Counted from the first letter of the stretch, positions 9,643 to 18,376 are shown. The stretch: 64,000 bases of DNA from Rhodoferax sp. (GCA_024236015.1 JACKLK010000001.1:1285449-1349448), one strand, 5' to 3'. Made by a program: numbers and translations. The notes: a model not told the origin generated them from the letters alone.

Positions 9643-10184
9643 TTGATCGAGCAACCGATGGACGGCGACTGCGTGGGCGGCACCGCGTCGGAGTGGACCA
9701 GGCTGACCATCGCGTCGACCAGCTCGCGCTGGCGCCCCTGCGCCGGCGCGGGCCGGATGCCGTAGGGGTCGAGCCGGCCCCGGTAACGCAACTGCAGGTC
9801 GCGGTTGAAGCCGAAGAAGTCTGGCGTACACACGGCAGCATAGGCGCGCGCCACTGCCTGGCTCTCGTCGTACAGGTACGGGAAACACAGGCGGTGTTGC
9901 TCCGCGAATTCCTGCATGTGCGGGAATGCATCCGCCGGGTACTGGACGGTGTCGTTGCTCATGATGGCCACGCAACCGATGCCGCGCGACTGCAGTTCGC
10001 GGCAATCGTCGTTGAGCCGGTCGATGACCGCCTGGACGTACGGGCAATGGTTGCACAGGAACATCACCAGCAGGCCGTGCGGGCCACGCACCGTGTCGCG
10101 GGCCACCGTGGAGCCATCGGTGGCGGGCAGCCGGAAATCGGGCGCGAGCAGATCGGGATCGGGTTGGTGGGAAGGGGTCTGCAT
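9633..10184 (-). CDS. Thioredoxin-fold redoxin (AhpC/TSA-like)
   Basis: A 183-residue thioredoxin-fold protein with the motif LCNHCPYVQAV, a CxxC pair in the position of the thioredoxin active site, followed by the cis-Pro region VCTPDFFGF. It resembles the cytoplasmic redoxin family annotated as thioredoxin family protein; there is no signal peptide. The ATG at 10184 has a GGAGA ribosome site at suitable distance. It is the first gene of a possible minus-strand unit with sir2 and the CHAT gene. A role in thiol or peroxide reduction is likely, but the partner is unknown. Confidence 0.8.
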   Translation of the reverse strand: MQTPSHQPDPDLLAPDFRLPATDGSTVARDTVRGPHGLLVMFLCNHCPYVQAVIDRLNDDCRELQSRGIGCVAIMSNDTVQYPADAFPHMQEFAEQHRLCFPYLYDESQAVARAYAAVCTPDFFGFNRDLQLRYRGRLDPYGIRPAPAQGRQRELVDAMVSLVHSDAVPPTQSPSIGCSIKWR

Positions 10185-10340
10185 GGTTTCTCCGGGGTGG
10201 GTGCCTAGGGTGCCCGAAATCCCGCGCAGCCGCAACGATGGACTGGCGTGGCCAGCATGCCAGCGGGTGGCTGCGTATGATGGTTTCATCCGCCGCGACT
10301 GCCTGTGCGACGGCGGCAGCCACTACGAGGAGACACCACC

Positions 10341-11060
10341 ATGGCCCGTTTTTCCGGCCTCAGCGCCGTGTTGCTCAATTGCTCGCTGGTGCACGAGGCC
10401 CGCAAATCGCACACCCGCCGCCTGCTCGCACGGGTCGGCGGCGTGATGCGCGCCGAAGGTGTGGCCGTGGACATGATCCACATGCTCGAGCACCGGATCG
10501 GCTTCGGCATGGTCAAGGACACGACCTCCATCGGCGATGCGCGCGACGACTGGCCAGGCATCCACCGCAAGATCATGGCGGCCGACATCCTGGTGATCGG
10601 CACGCCGATCTGGCTGGGCGTGAAGTCGAGCGTGGCCACGCTGGCCATCGAGCGGCTGTATGCCTACAGCGGCGACAAGAACCCGCAGGGGCAGTACCTG
10701 TATTACGGCAAGGCGGCCGGTTGCGTCGTGACCGGCAACGAGGACGGCGTCAAGGCGGTCGCGATGGAGACGCTGTACGCCCTGTCGCACATCGGCTACA
10801 CCATCCCGCCGCAGGCCGATTGCGGCTGGCTGGGCGAGATCGGACCCGGCCCGAGTTACGGCGATGCGGTCGAGGGCTCGGACGTGCCCGCGGGTTACGA
10901 CAGCACCTTCACCAACACCAACGCGACCATCATGGCCTGGAACCTGATGCACATGGCCCGGATGCTGCGCGAGCAGGGCGGGTTTCCGGTCGGGGGGAAC
11001 GTGGCAGCGACGTGGCGCGAGGGCAGCAACGCGGCGGACCAGGATCCGGAAGGGTTTTGA
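10341..11060 (+). CDS. Flavodoxin-like NAD(P)H-dependent FMN oxidoreductase
   Basis: 239 residues with a flavodoxin fold. It begins with the strand-loop LSAVLLNCSLV that normally holds the FMN phosphate, followed by ILVIGTPIWLGVKSS, the second flavin loop, and GCVVTGNEDGVKA. This is the pattern of NADPH-dependent FMN reductase and WrbA-like proteins. The ATG at 10341 follows a GAGGAGA ribosome site. It is transcribed divergently from the thioredoxin-like gene. The electron acceptor is not predictable from sequence. Confidence 0.78.
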   Translation: MARFSGLSAVLLNCSLVHEARKSHTRRLLARVGGVMRAEGVAVDMIHMLEHRIGFGMVKDTTSIGDARDDWPGIHRKIMAADILVIGTPIWLGVKSSVATLAIERLYAYSGDKNPQGQYLYYGKAAGCVVTGNEDGVKAVAMETLYALSHIGYTIPPQADCGWLGEIGPGPSYGDAVEGSDVPAGYDSTFTNTNATIMAWNLMHMARMLREQGGFPVGGNVAATWREGSNAADQDPEGF

Positions 11061-11239
11061 GCGGCGGGGCGGAACGGTTCCAGGCCACGGTGTCGGCAAC
11101 CGCATCGGACAATGCGGCGCAACACGCCGGCGTGCGTCGCCTGCCGCGATGGCTGCGCCCATGGGAGCATCGATCACGCCCTGCGAGAACCGTGCCGCCG
11201 TCGCGTCGAACCTTTCGCCTGCGATGCCATCCATCTGAC

Positions 11240-12055
11240 ATGAACAACGCCCTCACCCTCGGCCCGCTGCTGCTGCCGTATGCCTTGCTGCTGGTCTTTG
11301 CTGCGGCGGGCATCACCATGCTCGTGGGCCGCCACGTGGGCAAGCGCACCGGGGTCGACGTCGAGGGCACCTTGTGGAACGCGATGCTGGTCGGTGCGGT
11401 GGTGGCGCGGCTGGCCTTCGTGCTCGAATACAAGACGCTGTATTTTTCGTCGCCACTGAGCATCGTCGACATCCGCGACGGCGGCTGGAACGCCACGGCC
11501 GGCCTGGCCGGCATGTGGTTCTACGCCTTTCACCGCTTCCAGAAGCACCCTGCCACGCGCAAGGCCTTGCAGCGCGCCCTGCTCGCCGGCACGGCGGTGT
11601 TTGCGCTGGGCATCGGATGGCTGGCGATCCAGTCCGGACCCGGGCAGCAGACCTTGCCCGACCTCGAACTGGCCGCACTCGAAGCCGCCGCCCCGACCGT
11701 GCGGCTGGCGCAGTTCACCGGCAAACCCGTTGTCGTGAACCTGTGGGCCACCTGGTGCCCGCCGTGCGTGCGCGAGATGCCGATGTTCGTCGACGCGCAG
11801 CGCCGGCATGCCGACATACATTTCGTCTTCATCAACCAGGGCGAGGAGCGCGCACAGGTTGCGCGTTGGCTGCATGCACGGCAGCTGCAACTGGCCAACA
11901 TGCTGATCGACGACAAGCGCCAGGCCAGCGCAGCGTTCAAGCAGCAGGGTTACCCGACCACGCTGTTCTTCAACGCCCGCGGCGAGATGGTTGCGTCGCG
12001 GCTGGGGGAACTGTCGGCGGCCACGCTGGAACAGAATCTGCAGAAGGCGCGGTAG
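11240..12055 (+). CDS. Membrane-anchored TlpA-type thiol-disulfide oxidoreductase
   Basis: 271 residues. The N-terminal half (about 1-130) contains several hydrophobic helices and resembles the membrane part of prolipoprotein diacylglyceryl transferase. The C-terminal half (about 140-270) is a thioredoxin domain with the active site WATWCPPC and cis-Pro in GYPTTLFF. The CPPC dipeptide is typical of TlpA/ResA-like reductases acting on the periplasmic side, for example in cytochrome c or envelope disulfide handling. The ATG at 11240 was chosen because the hydrophobic segment begins just after it. The 179 bp upstream hold no gene. Confidence 0.78.
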   Translation: MNNALTLGPLLLPYALLLVFAAAGITMLVGRHVGKRTGVDVEGTLWNAMLVGAVVARLAFVLEYKTLYFSSPLSIVDIRDGGWNATAGLAGMWFYAFHRFQKHPATRKALQRALLAGTAVFALGIGWLAIQSGPGQQTLPDLELAALEAAAPTVRLAQFTGKPVVVNLWATWCPPCVREMPMFVDAQRRHADIHFVFINQGEERAQVARWLHARQLQLANMLIDDKRQASAAFKQQGYPTTLFFNARGEMVASRLGELSAATLEQNLQKAR

Positions 12056-12272
12056 TGCCGACGATGCGTGGCAGCCGCGGCCGCTCGTTCCTGCACCGCG
12101 GCGCAGAGGTCATGCGCATGGACTCTTGCACAATACGACGCAAGCATCGTGTGCCGGTAATCGCCTGCAGGGATCGCGCCCTTGCACGACACGGGCGCGA
12201 GGCCATCCATCCGGTCGCACCGCGCGATCCGTGCCCTGAACCTGAACCTGAAACTGAACCCCTGGAGCCAGC

Positions 12273-13073
12273 ATGACCCCATCCACGACACGGCCTGTTG
12301 CGATCATCACGGGCGCGGCCCGAGGCATCGGGCTGGCGTCGACGCACTGGTTTCTGGCGCGCGATCACGACGTGGTTCTGATCGACAACGACGAAGCCAC
12401 GCTGACGGCCACCGCACAAGAACTGTCGGCCTCGCCGCACGCCTTGCCCATCCTGTGCGACGTATCGGACCCGGACCAGGTGCAGGCGGCCTTCGCGCAG
12501 ATCGACGCACGCTTCGGGCGCGCCGACGCGCTGGTGAACAACGCCGGCGTCGCCGTGTTCAAGACGATCGGCGACACCTCTTTCCAGGAATGGCGCCATG
12601 TGCTTGCGACCAACCTGGACGGCGCCTTCCTGTGTTCGCAGGCTTGCGTGCCATTGATGCTGAAGTCCGGCAGCGGCGGCTCCATCGTCAACATCGCGTC
12701 CATCTCGGGCCTGCGCGCCAGCACGCTGCGCGTCGCCTATGGAACCAGCAAGGCAGCCCTGATCCACCTGACCCGGCAACAGGCCGCCGAACTGGGAACC
12801 CGGGGCATCCGCGCCAATGCCATCGCGCCAGGACCCGTGGAGACGGAGATGGCCAAGCGCGTCCACACACCCGCCATCCGCGCCGACTACCACGATGCGA
12901 TCCCCCTGGGCCGCTACGGCACGCTGGACGAGATCGCCGACGCGATCGGGTTCCTGTGCAGCAAGGCCGCGGGATATGTCAACGGGCAGGTGCTGGCGGT
13001 CGACGGCGGCTTCGATGCGGTGGGTGTGGGGTTGCCGACGTTGCGCCGGGATGCGGCGGAGAAAGGCGGCTGA
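12273..13073 (+). CDS. SDR-family NAD(P)-dependent oxidoreductase
   Basis: A 266-residue classical short-chain dehydrogenase/reductase. It has the cofactor motif TGAARGIG near the N-terminus, an acidic residue in LIDND after the second strand that favours NAD, the structural NNAG motif, SISG for the catalytic Ser, and YGTSK for the catalytic Tyr/Lys. The PGPVETEM segment is typical of the family. A CTGGAGC sequence lies just before the ATG. The substrate, an alcohol or a ketone, cannot be read from the sequence. It converges with the tRNA-Pro transcript. Confidence 0.85.
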   Translation: MTPSTTRPVAIITGAARGIGLASTHWFLARDHDVVLIDNDEATLTATAQELSASPHALPILCDVSDPDQVQAAFAQIDARFGRADALVNNAGVAVFKTIGDTSFQEWRHVLATNLDGAFLCSQACVPLMLKSGSGGSIVNIASISGLRASTLRVAYGTSKAALIHLTRQQAAELGTRGIRANAIAPGPVETEMAKRVHTPAIRADYHDAIPLGRYGTLDEIADAIGFLCSKAAGYVNGQVLAVDGGFDAVGVGLPTLRRDAAEKGG

Positions 13074-13172
13074 GCTGCACGAGCGTGACCGCCCGATGAA
13101 GCCCGCAGGCTTGGGACGCGCACGGGCAATGGCTTGCTGGGTCGCAACACATTCGGCACCCACCGACGAAGC

Positions 13173-13208
13173 AAAAAGGCCTTCAGGAATCGCTCCCTGA
13201 AGGCCTTT
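13173..13208 (-). terminator. Intrinsic terminator after tRNA-Pro
   Basis: A perfect 13-bp inverted repeat (AAAGGCCTTCAGG at 13175-13187 paired with 13196-13208) with an 8-nt loop. On the minus strand it ends in a short T run, just downstream of the tRNA 3' end at 13220. It ends the long minus-strand transcript from the translation operon and could also block readthrough from the convergent SDR gene. Confidence 0.85.
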
Positions 13209-13219
13209 GGACTGTCTCT

Positions 13220-13296
13220 TGGTCGGTGTGAAAGGATTCGAACCTTCGACCCCTTGCACCCCATGCAAGTGCGCTACCAGGCTGCGCCACACACCG
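13220..13296 (-). tRNA. tRNA-Pro (anticodon GGG)
   Basis: On the minus strand the 77 bases fold as a tRNA: 7-bp acceptor stem CGGTGTG/CACACCG, D arm with GCCTGGTAGCGC, anticodon stem CTTGC/GCAAG around the loop ATGGGGT (anticodon GGG at loop positions 3-5), and T arm GGTTCGAATCC. CCA is encoded (13220-13222). It would read CCC and CCU proline codons. It follows the merR-like gene directly, as in related Burkholderiales. Confidence 0.93.
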
Positions 13297-13340
13297 AAGA
13301 CGGCGATTATAGCCCTGCATCGAGGGCATGTTCCCGGCGC

Positions 13341-13793
13341 TTAGTAGGTCGTCGTCAGCAGGTCGCGGATTTCGGACAACTCGCGGCGCACCATCAGCCA
13401 TTGGCCGGATGCCGGCACGGCCTGTTCGGCCTCGAGTTCGCTTTCGGTGAAGTCGTCGAGGTCCGCATCGTTGGTTTCGATGACCTCGACGCCATCGAGC
13501 AGGACCTCGCCGTTCTTGCGCCGGTCGCGTTCGTTCTGCAGGATCTCCTGCATCTTGTTGCGCGCGCCGCTGATGGTGAAGCCCTGGTCGTACAGCAGGT
13601 CGCGGATGCGCCGGATCATCAGCACTTCGTGGTGCTGGTAATAACGCCGGTTGCCGCGGCGCTTCATGGGACGCAGCTGGGTGAACTCCTGCTCCCAGTA
13701 CCGCAGCACATGGGGCTTGACGCCACACAGATCCCCCACCTCCCCGATGGTGAAATAACGTTTGGCGGGAATCGACGGGAGATTTTTCCCCAT
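13341..13793 (-). CDS. MerR-family transcriptional regulator
   Basis: 150 residues with an N-terminal MerR-type winged helix: YFTIGEVGDLCGVKPHVLRYWE forms the helix-turn-helix and RRYYQHHEV the wing. A helical segment follows, then an acidic C-terminal tail without the cysteines of metal-sensing MerR proteins. This protein is the conserved neighbour of ihfA in Burkholderiales and related groups; its ligand is unknown. The ATG at 13793 starts at MGKNLPSIP; a TTG eight codons upstream (13817) is an alternative. It sits between ihfA and tRNA-Pro. Confidence 0.85.
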   Translation of the reverse strand: MGKNLPSIPAKRYFTIGEVGDLCGVKPHVLRYWEQEFTQLRPMKRRGNRRYYQHHEVLMIRRIRDLLYDQGFTISGARNKMQEILQNERDRRKNGEVLLDGVEVIETNDADLDDFTESELEAEQAVPASGQWLMVRRELSEIRDLLTTTY

Positions 13794-13896
13794 TGAAATC
13801 AAAGCTGTAGGCGGCAAAGCTTCGAGGTTACTCTAAGACGCCCGCCATGCATAGCGTCAGCAGCAAGGCGCGGCAGAAATACTTGCGCCGTGTGGC

Positions 13897-14292
13897 TTAT
13901 CGCGCGATTTGCACGTCGTCCAGGTCGATTTCAGACTCGTTGTCGTCGCCGTTGTCCAACACCACGGGCTGCGGTTGCCCCGCATCCTGGATCTGCTCCT
14001 TGAGCTTGTGGCTGGCATGGAAGGTGACGACCCGGCGCGCGCGGATCGGGATCGCCTCGCCCGTGCGCGGGTTGCGGCCCGGGCGCGGCGCCTTGGTGCG
14101 GATCTGGAAGTTGCCGAAGCCGGAGATCTTGACGTCGGAGCCGTCGACCAGGCTGCTGGAGATCAGATCGAAGAACGCGTCGATCATGTCCTTGGATTCC
14201 CGCTTGTTCAGGCCGATCTGTTCGAACAGCAGTTCGGCCAGCTGGGCCTTGGTCAATGCCGGGGTCTCCAGGCTTTCAATCGCGAGTTCCAT
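13897..14292 (-). CDS. ihfA: Integration host factor subunit alpha
   Basis: 131 residues of the HU/IHF family. LTKAQLAELLFEQIGLNKRESK opens the helical core, and GFGNFQIRTKAPRPGRNPRTGE is the DNA-binding beta arm with the intercalating proline. IHF-alpha pairs with IHF-beta to bend DNA in recombination, replication and transcription. The position directly downstream of pheT is the conserved place for ihfA. The protein is about 30 residues longer than the usual ~100: after the core it carries an acidic tail rich in Asp/Glu (VLDNGDDNESEIDLDD). Confidence 0.93.
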   Translation of the reverse strand: MELAIESLETPALTKAQLAELLFEQIGLNKRESKDMIDAFFDLISSSLVDGSDVKISGFGNFQIRTKAPRPGRNPRTGEAIPIRARRVVTFHASHKLKEQIQDAGQPQPVVLDNGDDNESEIDLDDVQIAR

Positions 14293-14364
14293 CGTGGTTG
14301 TCCTCTTGTTGTGCGTCAGTCGGTTGGCGCCGGCGAGCCGGCACCAGCCATGGGGCCTGGTTGC

Positions 14365-16827
14365 CTATGCGCGCTGGCGTGCGCCCAGGTCGGTGGCCAG
14401 CTGGGCCAGCACCGCCTGCACGGCCTGCTCGATCTCCTCGTCGGTCAGGGTAGCGGCGTCGTTATTGAGCGTCAAGCGAACCGCCAGGCTTTTTTCGGCG
14501 CCCGTCGGCGTGGCTGCAACACCCTGCCCGTCGACGGCCGCCGCGGGCGTGGCCTTGGGCCGGTACACGTCGAACAGGGTGGCACTGCGCAACAAGCCCT
14601 TGGTGGGAGCCGCATGCAGGGCGGCCATCAGCGCCGCATGGCTGACCTGCTCGGCGACGAGCACGGCGATGTCGCGTTCGACCGGCTGGTGCTTGGCCAC
14701 CGGCCGGAACTCCGGGATCGGGCGCTGCAACACGGCGTCGAGGTCGAGCTCGAACATCACCGGTGCGCTGGCCAGCTCGTAGGCCTGGCGCCAGCGCGGG
14801 TGCAGTTCGCCGACGTAACCGATGTCGCGGTCATCGAGCAGCACGCGGGCACAGCGCCCCGGATGCATGGCCGGGTGTTCGGCCGCGACGAACCGGGCCT
14901 GGCGCGGCGCGAGCAAGGCCTCGACGTCACCCTTGGCGTCGAAGAAATCGCCCTGGCGCTCCTTGCCCGACCATTGCAGCATGTCGGCGCCCCCCATGGC
15001 CATGGCGGCCACGCGCATGGGCTGGCGCAGGCCGGCCACGGCGGCCGGGCCGTCGGAGATGGCAGCGTCGCGTTCGTAGACACGGCCGAGTTCGAACACC
15101 CGCACCCGGTCGGCGCGGCGGTCCTGGTTGAACTTGACGACCTGCAGCAAGGAGCCGAGCAAGGACGAACGCATCACGCTCATCTGGCTGGCGATCGGAT
15201 TGAGCAGCTTGACCGGCTCGGCATTGCCGGCCAGGTCGCGCTCCCAGCGCGCCTCGACGAAGCTGTAGTTGATGGTTTCCTGGTAGCCCAGGGCTGCGAG
15301 CTGGCGCCGCACGGCGAAGGCGCTGCGCCGGGCCTCGGGCCGGATGAAGGCGGTGATCGGGCCTTGCGGCGGCGTGGTCGGCAAGGCGTCGTAGCCGACC
15401 ATGCGCGCGACCTCCTCGATCAGGTCTTCCTCGATCAGCAGGTCGAAACGGTACGACGGCGGCACCACGGTCAAGGTGCCGGCGGCGGCATCGCTGGTGG
15501 GCGCCAGGCCCAGGCGCGACAAGGCGTCCTCGCACTGTTCGAGGGACAACGGCATGCCGATGACCTTGGCCGCACGGGCCACGCGCAGCGTCACGGGTGC
15601 CGGCGACGGCATGTTGACCTGCTGGTCGTCGATCGGGCCGCAGACGGTTTCCTTGGTGGCGCAGATGTCGATGATCAGTTGCGTGATGCGCTCGACATGC
15701 TCGACGGTCTGGTTGGGGTCGACGCCGCGCTCGAAGCGGTGGCCGGCGTCGGTGGAGAAGTTGAAGCGGCGCGAGCGCCCGGCAACGGCCTGCGGCCACC
15801 AGAACGCGGCCTCGACGTAGACGTGGCGTGTGTCGTCCGACACGGCGGTGGCGTCGCCCCCCATGATGCCGGCCAGCGACTCGACTTCGCGCTCGTCGGC
15901 GATCACGCCGACCTGCTCGTCCACCGTCACCGTGTTGCCGTTGAGCAGCTTGAGTTGTTCACCCGCCTTGCCCCAGCGCACGTCCAGGCCGCCGTGGATC
16001 TTGTCGAGATCGAAGATGTGCGAGGGCCGGCCGAACTCGAACATCACGTAGTTCGAGATGTCGACCAGCGCATTGACACTGCGCTGGCCGCAACGCGCCA
16101 GGCGCTCGACCATCCAGGCGGGCGTCGTGGCCTGCGGATCGACGTTGCGCACGATGCGGCCGGTGAAACGCCCGCACAGGTCGGGCGCGCTGATCGTCAC
16201 CGGCAAACGGTCGTCGCAGCCGACCTCCACCGGCGGAAAACCCGGCATGCGCAGCGCGGCGCCGGTCAGCGCTGCCGCCTCGCGTGCCACGCCGTACACG
16301 CTCAGGCAATGCGCCAGGTTGGGGGTCAGCTTGACGGTCAGCAGTGCGTCGTCGAGCCGCAGTGTCTCGCGCACGTTCTGGCCCAGCGGTGCGTCGGCGG
16401 CCAGTTCGAGCAGGCCGCCGTGGTCGTCGGACAGCTGCAGTTCCTTGGCCGAGCACAACATGCCGTGGCTCTCGACGCCGCGCAGCTTGCCGACCTTGAT
16501 CTGGAACGGCTTGCCGTCGGCGCCCGGGGGCAACACGGCGCCGACCATGGCGCACGGCACCTTGATACCGACACGCGCGTTCGGCGCACCGCAGACGATG
16601 TCGAGCAGATCGCCCTGCCCCACGTCGACCTTGCACACCCGCAGGCGATCGGCATTCGGATGCTGCACGGCCTCCTTGATCTCGCCCACGACGATCTGGC
16701 TGAACGGCGGCGCGACCGGCTGGACGTCTTCGATCTCCAGGCCGGCCATGGTCAGCGTATCGGCCAGTTCACGGGTGTTCAGGGCAGGGTTGCAGAAGGT
16801 GCGCAACCAGGATTCGGGGAATTGCAT
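14365..16827 (-). CDS. pheT: Phenylalanyl-tRNA synthetase beta subunit
   Basis: 820 residues, the usual length for bacterial PheT. It starts MQFPESWLRTFCNPAL. An EMAP-like tRNA-binding domain follows (about 40-150, with VCKVDVGQGDLLDIVCGAPN), then B3/B4 with the editing site, the B5 domain, the catalytic-core-like domain and a C-terminal anticodon-binding ferredoxin fold. With PheS it forms the alpha2beta2 enzyme that charges tRNA-Phe. The ATG lies 10 bp after the pheS stop, so translation is probably coupled. The plus-strand frame opposite it is open over a long stretch but is a compositional shadow. Confidence 0.97.
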   Translation of the reverse strand: MQFPESWLRTFCNPALNTRELADTLTMAGLEIEDVQPVAPPFSQIVVGEIKEAVQHPNADRLRVCKVDVGQGDLLDIVCGAPNARVGIKVPCAMVGAVLPPGADGKPFQIKVGKLRGVESHGMLCSAKELQLSDDHGGLLELAADAPLGQNVRETLRLDDALLTVKLTPNLAHCLSVYGVAREAAALTGAALRMPGFPPVEVGCDDRLPVTISAPDLCGRFTGRIVRNVDPQATTPAWMVERLARCGQRSVNALVDISNYVMFEFGRPSHIFDLDKIHGGLDVRWGKAGEQLKLLNGNTVTVDEQVGVIADEREVESLAGIMGGDATAVSDDTRHVYVEAAFWWPQAVAGRSRRFNFSTDAGHRFERGVDPNQTVEHVERITQLIIDICATKETVCGPIDDQQVNMPSPAPVTLRVARAAKVIGMPLSLEQCEDALSRLGLAPTSDAAAGTLTVVPPSYRFDLLIEEDLIEEVARMVGYDALPTTPPQGPITAFIRPEARRSAFAVRRQLAALGYQETINYSFVEARWERDLAGNAEPVKLLNPIASQMSVMRSSLLGSLLQVVKFNQDRRADRVRVFELGRVYERDAAISDGPAAVAGLRQPMRVAAMAMGGADMLQWSGKERQGDFFDAKGDVEALLAPRQARFVAAEHPAMHPGRCARVLLDDRDIGYVGELHPRWRQAYELASAPVMFELDLDAVLQRPIPEFRPVAKHQPVERDIAVLVAEQVSHAALMAALHAAPTKGLLRSATLFDVYRPKATPAAAVDGQGVAATPTGAEKSLAVRLTLNNDAATLTDEEIEQAVQAVLAQLATDLGARQRA

Positions 16828-16837
16828 GGAATGGGGC

Positions 16838-17899
16838 TCAGGCTTGCTGGAATTGGGACAGGAAACGCAGGTCGCCGTCGAAGAACAGGCGCAGGTCGTC
16901 GACGCCATAACGCAGCATGGTCAGCCGGTCGATGCCGGTGCCGAATGCGAAACCGATGTGGCGCTCCGGATCGAGCCCCATGTTGCGGATCACCTGCGGG
17001 TGCACCTGGCCGGACCCGGACACCTCGAGCCAGCGCCCCTTGAGCGGCCCGCTGCCGAACTGGATGTCGATCTCGGCACTGGGTTCGGTGAACGGGAAAT
17101 AACTGGGCCGGAAGCGGATCTGCAGGTCGCGGGTCTCGAAGAAGGCCTGGATGAAATCGAGGTAGACCGCCTTGAGGTCCTTGAAGCTGACGTTGTCGCC
17201 GACCCACAGGCCTTCGACCTGGTGGAACATCGGCGAATGCGTGGCGTCGCTGTCGACGCGGTAGGTGCGGCCCGGGGCGATGACGCGGATATCGGGCATG
17301 GGCTCGCCGCGGGCGATCGTATCGGCGTATTTCGCGGCATGGGCCTGGGCGTAGCGGATCTGCATCGGCGAGGTGTGCGGACGCAGGTTGAGCCAGCGGC
17401 CTTCGGAGTCCTTCATGTCGACGTAGAAGGTGTCCTGCATCGAACGCGCCGGATGGTTCTCGGGGTTGTTCAATGCGGTGAAGCTGTACCAGTCGGTCTC
17501 GATCTCGGGGCCGTCGGCCACGTCGAAACCCATGGAGCCGAAGATGGCCTCGATACGCTCCATCGTCATCGCGATCGGGTGCAGGCCGCCACCGCCGCGC
17601 CGGCGGCCCGGCAGGCTGACGTCGAGCGCCTCGGCCTGCAACTGCAACTGCAGTTCCGCTTCGGCCAGCGCCTCGCGCCGTGCCTGCAACGCGGCCTCGA
17701 TCGCCTGCTTGGCCAGGTTGATCTGCGCGCCCTGGGCCTTTTTCTCGTCGACCGGCAAGGCGGCCAGGCCTTTCATCAGTTCGGTGATGCGGCCGGACTT
17801 GCCCAGGAACTGCGCCTTGGCGTTTTCCAGTTCGGCGGGCGCCCTGGCGGCGGCGAATGCGGCCGTGGCGGCGTCAACAATGGCATTCAATGCGGTCAT
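16838..17899 (-). CDS. pheS: Phenylalanyl-tRNA synthetase alpha subunit
   Basis: 353 residues with an N-terminal coiled coil (about 1-90) and a class II catalytic core. Motif 2 is around the segment containing RTYRVDSDATHSPMFHQVEG and motif 3 is the GFAFGTGIDRLTMLRYG segment near the C-terminus. It makes Phe-AMP and transfers Phe to tRNA together with PheT. It is preceded by a 117-bp spacer with a strong terminator-like hairpin, so its expression may be partly separated from the ribosomal protein genes upstream. Confidence 0.97.
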   Translation of the reverse strand: MTALNAIVDAATAAFAAARAPAELENAKAQFLGKSGRITELMKGLAALPVDEKKAQGAQINLAKQAIEAALQARREALAEAELQLQLQAEALDVSLPGRRRGGGGLHPIAMTMERIEAIFGSMGFDVADGPEIETDWYSFTALNNPENHPARSMQDTFYVDMKDSEGRWLNLRPHTSPMQIRYAQAHAAKYADTIARGEPMPDIRVIAPGRTYRVDSDATHSPMFHQVEGLWVGDNVSFKDLKAVYLDFIQAFFETRDLQIRFRPSYFPFTEPSAEIDIQFGSGPLKGRWLEVSGSGQVHPQVIRNMGLDPERHIGFAFGTGIDRLTMLRYGVDDLRLFFDGDLRFLSQFQQA

Positions 17900-17921
17900 G
17901 GTCGAGGAAGAATGGGATTCA

Positions 17922-17965
17922 CGAAAAAGAACGGGGGCTAGCGCTGGTCAAAGCCCTAGCCCCCG
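17922..17965 (-). terminator. Terminator-like hairpin between rplT and pheS
   Basis: A 10-bp perfect inverted repeat (CGGGGGCTAG at 17932-17941 with 17956-17965). On the minus strand it is followed by TTCTTTTT. It lies in the rplT-pheS spacer and may terminate part of the transcription from the ribosomal protein genes. The only short frame overlapping it reads MRGLGL with no Phe codon, so E. coli-type pheM attenuation is not supported. Confidence 0.65.
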
Positions 17966-18016
17966 CATGCTGAGTCGGTGCCGGCCGCTTGCGCCGCCGA
18001 CACGCGATCCTGCCGG

Positions 18017-18376
18017 TCAAGCAGCCAGCTTGGCCTTGACTTGCTCCACGATACCGGCGAACGCCGGCATGTCGTGCACCGCGATATCGGACAGAACCTT
18101 GCGGTCGATCTCGATACCGGCCTTCTTCAGGCCGTTGGCGAACTGGCTGTAGGTCAGGCCGCATGAACGCGCAGCGGCGTTGATACGGGCGATCCACAAC
18201 TGGCGGAACACGCGTTTCTTGGTACGGCGATCACGGTAGGCGTATTGGCCTGCCTTCATCACCGCCTGCTTGGCAACGCGGAAGACGTTGCCGCGGCGAC
18301 CACGGAAGCCCTTGGCGAGGGCGAGAACTTTCTTGTGGCGGGCGCGAGCCGTTACACCACGTTTGACGCGAGGCAT
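18017..18376 (-). CDS. rplT: 50S ribosomal protein L20
   Basis: 119 residues, the standard length. It begins MPRVKRGVTARARHKKVL, has the basic segment FRGRRGNVFRVAKQAV and ends with the globular domain (DMPAFAGIVEQVKAKLA). L20 binds 23S rRNA early in 50S assembly and in several bacteria represses its own operon by binding the mRNA near rpmI. It follows rpmI by 24 bp with an AAGGAG ribosome site. Confidence 0.98.
   Translation of the reverse strand: MPRVKRGVTARARHKKVLALAKGFRGRRGNVFRVAKQAVMKAGQYAYRDRRTKKRVFRQLWIARINAAARSCGLTYSQFANGLKKAGIEIDRKVLSDIAVHDMPAFAGIVEQVKAKLAA

Noticed and set aside
13909..17043. Very long open frame on the plus strand opposite ihfA and pheT/pheS
   Set aside because: It is the antisense shadow of well-conserved genes in GC-rich DNA, with a His/Arg/Gly/Ala-rich, repeat-poor translation and no family resemblance.
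17947..17967. Mini-frame MRGLGL upstream of pheS as a leader peptide
   Set aside because: It contains no Phe codon and overlaps the hairpin itself, so it cannot act as a Phe sensor.
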